NCBI GenBank assembly: GCA_958295665.1
Contig: OY282558.1
Coordinates: forward strand, 29,781,045 to 29,845,044
DNA length: 64,000 bases
Reading direction: 5' to 3'
Origin: Tipula vernalis
Lineage: Eukaryota > Arthropoda > Insecta > Diptera > Tipulidae
Both the position numbers and the translations under genes were made by a program. Under the pieces are notes generated by a model that saw nothing but the letters and a program-made list of their open reading frames with translations, did no database searches and had not been told where the DNA came from. Positions within the stretch are counted from its first letter, which is position 1, and each line of letters begins with the position of its first letter. This document shows, piece by piece, positions 59,885-64,000 of the stretch.

Positions 59885-61796
59885 GAAAGTATGGTTCACT
59901 TCAAAACTGAAAAGCTAGTAAATGAATGTGATAAATTTTATAAATTAAGGCAGCGATATTCAGGAAATGAGTTTATCAAATCTAAATTCAAAAATAAAAA
60001 AAAAAAAATAGTTAAACTAGAAATACTTTCCGCCAAAAAAATATATTACTCTAATGATTATAAACATGAAAAGAAATAGTAAGGAGACTGGTCGTTAATA
60101 AATGATATATTTAATAATCGCAAACAGCTTCTAGAGCCAATTCATTCAAGAATATAAGATTCAATGAATTTTTTCTTATGACTGATACTGAATTACTCGA
60201 GATATTAAATAACTTAAATTCATCAGCAGCTAGAGGATACGATATCAGCAAAAATCTTAAAATTGTTCCCATATAAAAATAGAGTTTTGATAAAAAGTTC
60301 TATTAATTCTAGTTTTCAGGCCGGACGTTTTCCAGAAATTCTAAAAACATCGCGAGAGTAACTCCACTTTTTAAATCTGGGTACAAAAAAATTATGGATA
60401 ATTTTAGGCTTATTTCTGTTCTTCCATCATTATCAAAAGTATTTGAAAGAACTATTCAATGCAGGCTTAACAACATAACATTATTGATTAGAGGTAATAT
60501 GGATTTATGAAAAATAGCAGCACTTTATCAGCTACTATAGATCTTATGGAAAAAATGTGTCTTTTAGCCTTGAATCAAAAAAAAAAAAAAAATAAATAAA
60601 ATTACGGCTTGTTTATTTCTGGACTTAATCAAGATGCCTTTGTTTGTGTGGATCATCAAATTTTGATTTCAAAAATGCTTAAATATGGTATAACTGAGAA
60701 TGCGATTAAATTAATGAAAAATTATTTAAGTGATCGTCAGCAGCTTGTTCAAATTGGATCTGATAAATCGAAGCAACTTCCCATTGAACGTGGTGTTCCG
60801 CAAGGGTCTATTCTAATATGGACGAATTAAGGCAATATATATATATATATATTGTAGATGATATGATTCTGAATAACTATTTTAATATTAATAAAATTCT
60901 ATTAAATTTAAAAAAAAACTAATTTTATGATGTTTCAGTTAAGCAAATCAACAATGGTTGATTCGTTTTATCACGTAATATTCAATTGTGAGATATAGTT
61001 CAACGTGTTGAAGAGACTTGTAACTTAGGTCTTCACTTAAAATCAAATCTTTCATGGTTTAATCATATTGATCATAAATGTACGTCTAAAGAGAGTTCTA
61101 CGTAGAGTAGGAATAGAGTCTCGAACAACTGTTTATCATAGCATAATATTATCAACTTTTCAATATTTATGTCCCATTTGGGTATCTTTTGGTATACCAT
61201 AGTCCGCAAAAAAGAGCTATGTATACTCCTAGTTCTAACTAGGGCTGTTGAAGCGCTGTTCACTCTACCTAAACGATACCCCACTAAAATGATTTATTCT
61301 CCTAAAATACTGCCGATCACTCAACTGATAAAATTTCAATATTTGATAACTGTTTATAAAATTTATCACAACAACCAAGTGTTAACCTATAATATAGACC
61401 CACTCGAAGTGCTTCCCTTATTAGACTTCCACAATTTAAATCAACAATATCGCAAAAGAGTTTATTTTATAAAGCTGCTTACATGGTATAATTCTGGTGA
61501 AAAAATGTACACCACGAAGTTAACTGTATAAGTTAAATTATTTCCAACTAAAACAAAAAAAATTTACCAGGACTACCAACATAACGTAATTGGTTCACAG
61601 GGTCACAATTTTGGTTGAAAGGGTACACATTTAATCAGCAGCGTTACAACCTAGCAACCATTGCTACGTACCATGTACACAACTATAAGATTATATTCTC
61701 TTTAATCAACTAGATGAACACGTTAAAGAAAGTAACTTAGCAACTTTTAAAAAATGTATTAAAGAAAAATTATTTAACGAATTTATGACTAATTAA
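59885..61796 (+). pseudogene. LINE ORF2 relic, linker to C-terminus
   Basis: Blocks in family order are: WFTSKLK..VNECDKFYKL (pre-RT linker, 59890-60080); ELLEILNNLNSSAARGYD, INSSFQAGRFPEIL and FRLISVLPSLSKVFERTI (RT start, about 60190-60460); FVCVDHQILISKMLKYGI, NYLSDRQQLVQIG and RGVPQGSIL (RT core, 60610-60815); and, after an (AT)n run at 60836-60852, a VDDM trace of the catalytic motif. The post-RT domain includes LPITQLIKFQYLITVYKIYH (61300-61370). It ends with FNQLDEHVKESNLATFKKCI...TN and TAA at 61794-61796. Stops, shifts and a deletion between GVPQGS and VDD make it inactive. It resembles Jockey/CR1-type LINEs. Confidence 0.8.
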
Positions 61797-62160
61797 TGTC
61801 AAATATTCAAAATTAATCTTTTTTCTCTTACAAATCACCCATTTCCAAAGAATTGATATTATAATTGTATATCTTCTTACTTTTATTACCATTTAAATCT
61901 TCATTTAAATAAAAGAAGAAACACCATACTTTTATTTTTCTGCATGACTATGAATATAATTTAATGATTAATAATAATTTTGGTCAAATTTAATGATATG
62001 ACAAATATTTTATTGTAAACTTTTATTTTGCTAATTTTAGATGGAAAATTAATTAATTTATGATGCGCCGTAATCCTGAAAGCTTTAAAATCGTGTTGTG
62101 ATGTAACAGATTGAAAAAAATAACTAAATAATTCTCGAATTTACGATTAGCTAGTTTTTG
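61797..62160. other. Intergenic, nothing recognised
   Basis: AT-rich with no supported feature; there is no clear poly(A) tail right after the LINE stop. Confidence 0.4.
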
Positions 62161-62180
62161 TCTGTAGGGGGTGTAAAGTA

Positions 62181-62264
62181 CGTGTAAGAGTACGTCGAGT
62201 GCGTGTAAGAGTACGTCGAGTACGTCTAAGAGTACGTCGAGTACGTCTAAGAGTACGTCGACTC
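62181..62264 (+). repeat. 21-bp tandem repeat, four units
   Basis: Units start at 62181, 62202, 62223 and 62244. The consensus CGT(G/C)TAAGAGTACGTCGAGT.. has one or two changes per unit. The same CTAAGAGTA word continues at the start of the inverted repeat that follows. Confidence 0.85.
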
Positions 62265-63790
62265 GTCGACTATGCCTAAGAGTATGGACAGTATATTATA
62301 AGAGTATAAATAGTTGGATAGTTTTTTGTAGAAACTATAATTGAATAGCTGTTACACAAACTCGGGAGTACGTGGAGTATGTTTAAAAATATATATAGTA
62401 TTTCTAAGAGGAGGAAATGTAGTATTTCATGTAGTCTAAACGTACGTAAAGTATGTACATATGTAAAATATTTCGTTTAATAATTTTTGCTCTGGAATTC
62501 AAGCAATAAGTTTTAAACGTACTTTTATGAATGGAGACAAAGTTTCAAAATCGAAACGTGAGGTTTGTCATTTCATGTCGGATGGTTTCGAATTTTTTTC
62601 CATTATGCGTAAGTGTAATAATATTAAGCACGTTTCGTGGTTACGATGCACAGTTCATCACTCATTCGATTGTAACGCCTTTTCTTGTATATAACATAGG
62701 GTGACCAGATTTTTTTGGAGTGAATGTGGTACAACTAGAATGAGAATTTAAAAAATGAAAATATTTTTGTAAAACTATTTTTATTTTTTTATAAAATTAT
62801 ATAAATCCAAAAAACAGTAATCATTTTTTATTCATCTCATCAGGCCCTAGCGACTAATTTGCTAACTTATTACCTGGATTATTTTCTTTATAAAGTCGTT
62901 TGTCAGGTCGAAATTGAATTTGCAGAACTCTTAACAACTTCTCTCTACGTAAAATATTTGTCTATCTGCCTAATTCCAGAATAACTTAAATAAATTTCAA
63001 AATTCCATTATAAAGAGATAATTCAGGTTTACAACGAACGACACATAAATTAGCAATTCGGTATGAAAGGGTCTCAGCTTCGCATTTGTGGTATCTAAAA
63101 ATTGGTTTTAGAAGAAAGAATTCTAAATTTAAATTTTATTTTTTATTTTAAAGAATTTTAAATTTTGTTATCACTTGGAATTATGTATAATAATTTATTC
63201 ACTAATTTGTTATCACTATTTTATATTTGTTAAAATTCTAAATAATTAAAATTCGAAGATAAAATTTGTCAATTTTTTGGAAAATATCCGTAGTAAATTT
63301 ATAGTAAATTTTTATGTTGTTGTTTTTATTATTTTGACATTTTAATCATTATGACCTGATTTATGTGACCAAAAATTAACTTTATATCGAACTCAATAAA
63401 AAAAATATGTTTTAAATGAAACGCGATTCATCAAAATGCGTTTTCGAATTTTTTCGATTTGAATTTTATATATTTTAACTTTTTGTATGGGCAAGGTAAT
63501 TTCAGTAAATTTTTTACCAACGTAAAAAAAAATAAATTTTACTATAAATTTATAATGGTCTCAAAATCTATCTATATATCCGAATAGGAATAACTTTTAC
63601 CAAATTAAGACGGCAGTTATTATACTTACGCATAATGGAAAAAAATTCGGAACCATCCGACATGAGATGGCAAACTTCAAGTTTCGATTTTGAAGATATT
63701 ACTCAACCCACACTAAAAGTACATTTAAAACTTATTACCTGAATTCTTCTATCCAGCTATTTATACTCTTATGATATACTATCCGTACTC
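62265..63790. mobile_element. Large inverted-repeat element, about 1.5 kb
   Basis: The left end (62270-62615) is matched in inverted orientation by 63600-63790. Shared blocks are TGCCTAAGAGTA, AAGAGTATAAATAG.TGGATA, AATAAGTTTTAAA.GTACTTT, TCAAAATCGAAAC, TCATGTCGGATGGTT, GAATTTTTTTCCATTATGCG. The left arm carries extra sequence relative to the right. The interior of about 1 kb (62620-63600) is AT-rich, non-coding and holds a copy of the repeat at 31660. Likely a non-autonomous foldback transposon. Confidence 0.65.
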
Positions 63791-63793
63791 TTA

Positions 63794-64000
63794 GGCAGGC
63801 CACACACGTACAGTTTTAACTGACAGTTTAAACTGTGCAGTTATAATTGTTTTAACTGTGAACTGAGATGCACACACACGTTCAGTCTAATCCTTCAGTT
63901 ATTATCATGGATTTGAATGAGCGGAACGATTTGTCTGCTCTCGGTGTGGTTTTTTTAATATTAAAAAAAATTAAATAAAAAAAATTCCTAAAAAGTGGTG
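63794..64000 (+). mobile_element. Start of a PIF/Harbinger transposon, cut by the window edge
   Basis: The terminus GGCAGGCCACACACG follows TTA (63791-63793), fitting a Harbinger-type 3-bp TWA target. From ATG 63907 the frame reads MDLNERNDLSALGVVFLILK. This resembles the short N-terminal region of HARBI1-like transposases as I remember it, and the KKW near 63990 fits the basic/Trp motif that follows. A TAA (codon 24) in an A-rich run interrupts the frame. The rest lies outside the window. Confidence 0.5.

Noticed and set aside
62181..62264. 21-bp repeats as a CRISPR array
   Set aside because: The units are directly adjacent without spacers and the surroundings are eukaryotic transposon DNA.

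Overview
The window looks like nuclear DNA of an insect. It is strongly AT-rich, has small coding exons with GT-AG introns of about 50-80 bp next to introns of several kb, and is crowded with DNA transposons, foldback MITEs and LINE debris. The recognisable genes (Ly6/quiver-type protein, GRHPR paralogs, Bin3-type methyltransferase, mRpS7, TMEM186, TBL3/UTP13) are all animal. A dipteran is my best guess, but nothing in the sequence fixes the species. No tRNA, rRNA or CRISPR array was seen. All exon joins were made by eye from splice sites and reading phase.

Layout. 1-5.5 kb: intergenic, with an almost complete Tc1-type transposon (547-2113) and a LINE scrap. 5.9-13.8 kb: one minus-strand gene for a small GPI-anchored Ly6-like protein, three exons with a 7-kb first intron. 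14-24 kb: no host gene recognised, but several MITEs and foldback elements, a decayed Tc1/mariner-type transposase, a 288-bp piggyBac-type MITE with TTAA duplications, and a retrotransposon gag relic. 24.7-37.6 kb: a cluster of glyoxylate/hydroxypyruvate reductase (D-2-hydroxyacid dehydrogenase) paralogs: intact gene A (+), a broken fragment B (+), intact gene C (-), a relic exon 1, and intact gene D (+). Gene C has an extra 5' exon that encodes a signal-peptide-like N-terminus.

37.6-45.2 kb is a dense housekeeping block. It holds a Bin3-type RNA methyltransferase (-) divergent from mitochondrial ribosomal protein S7 (+), then convergent TMEM186 (-), then TBL3/UTP13 (+). A 1477-bp segment covering most of mRpS7 and all of TMEM186 is tandemly duplicated (38886-40362 and 40387-41863). 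The outer gene copies are intact: mRpS7 on the left and TMEM186 on the right. The two inner copies are broken: TMEM186 copy 1 has a nonsense codon and mRpS7 copy 2 lacks its first exon.

45.2-64 kb: mostly intergenic. It holds an inverted pair of tRNA-derived SINEs with a MITE nested in one, foldback elements, LINE and Harbinger transposase relics, one first coding exon of an unknown secreted Asn/Ser/Thr-rich protein (56661-57178), a 21-bp tandem repeat beside a large inverted repeat (62.2-63.8 kb), and the start of a PIF/Harbinger transposon cut by the window edge.

The points most worth a second look are the signal-peptide exon of gene C, the reciprocal decay of the mRpS7/TMEM186 duplication, and the structure of the GRHPR cluster (an inverted member between inverted repeats, a relic promoter/exon and a differing intron).
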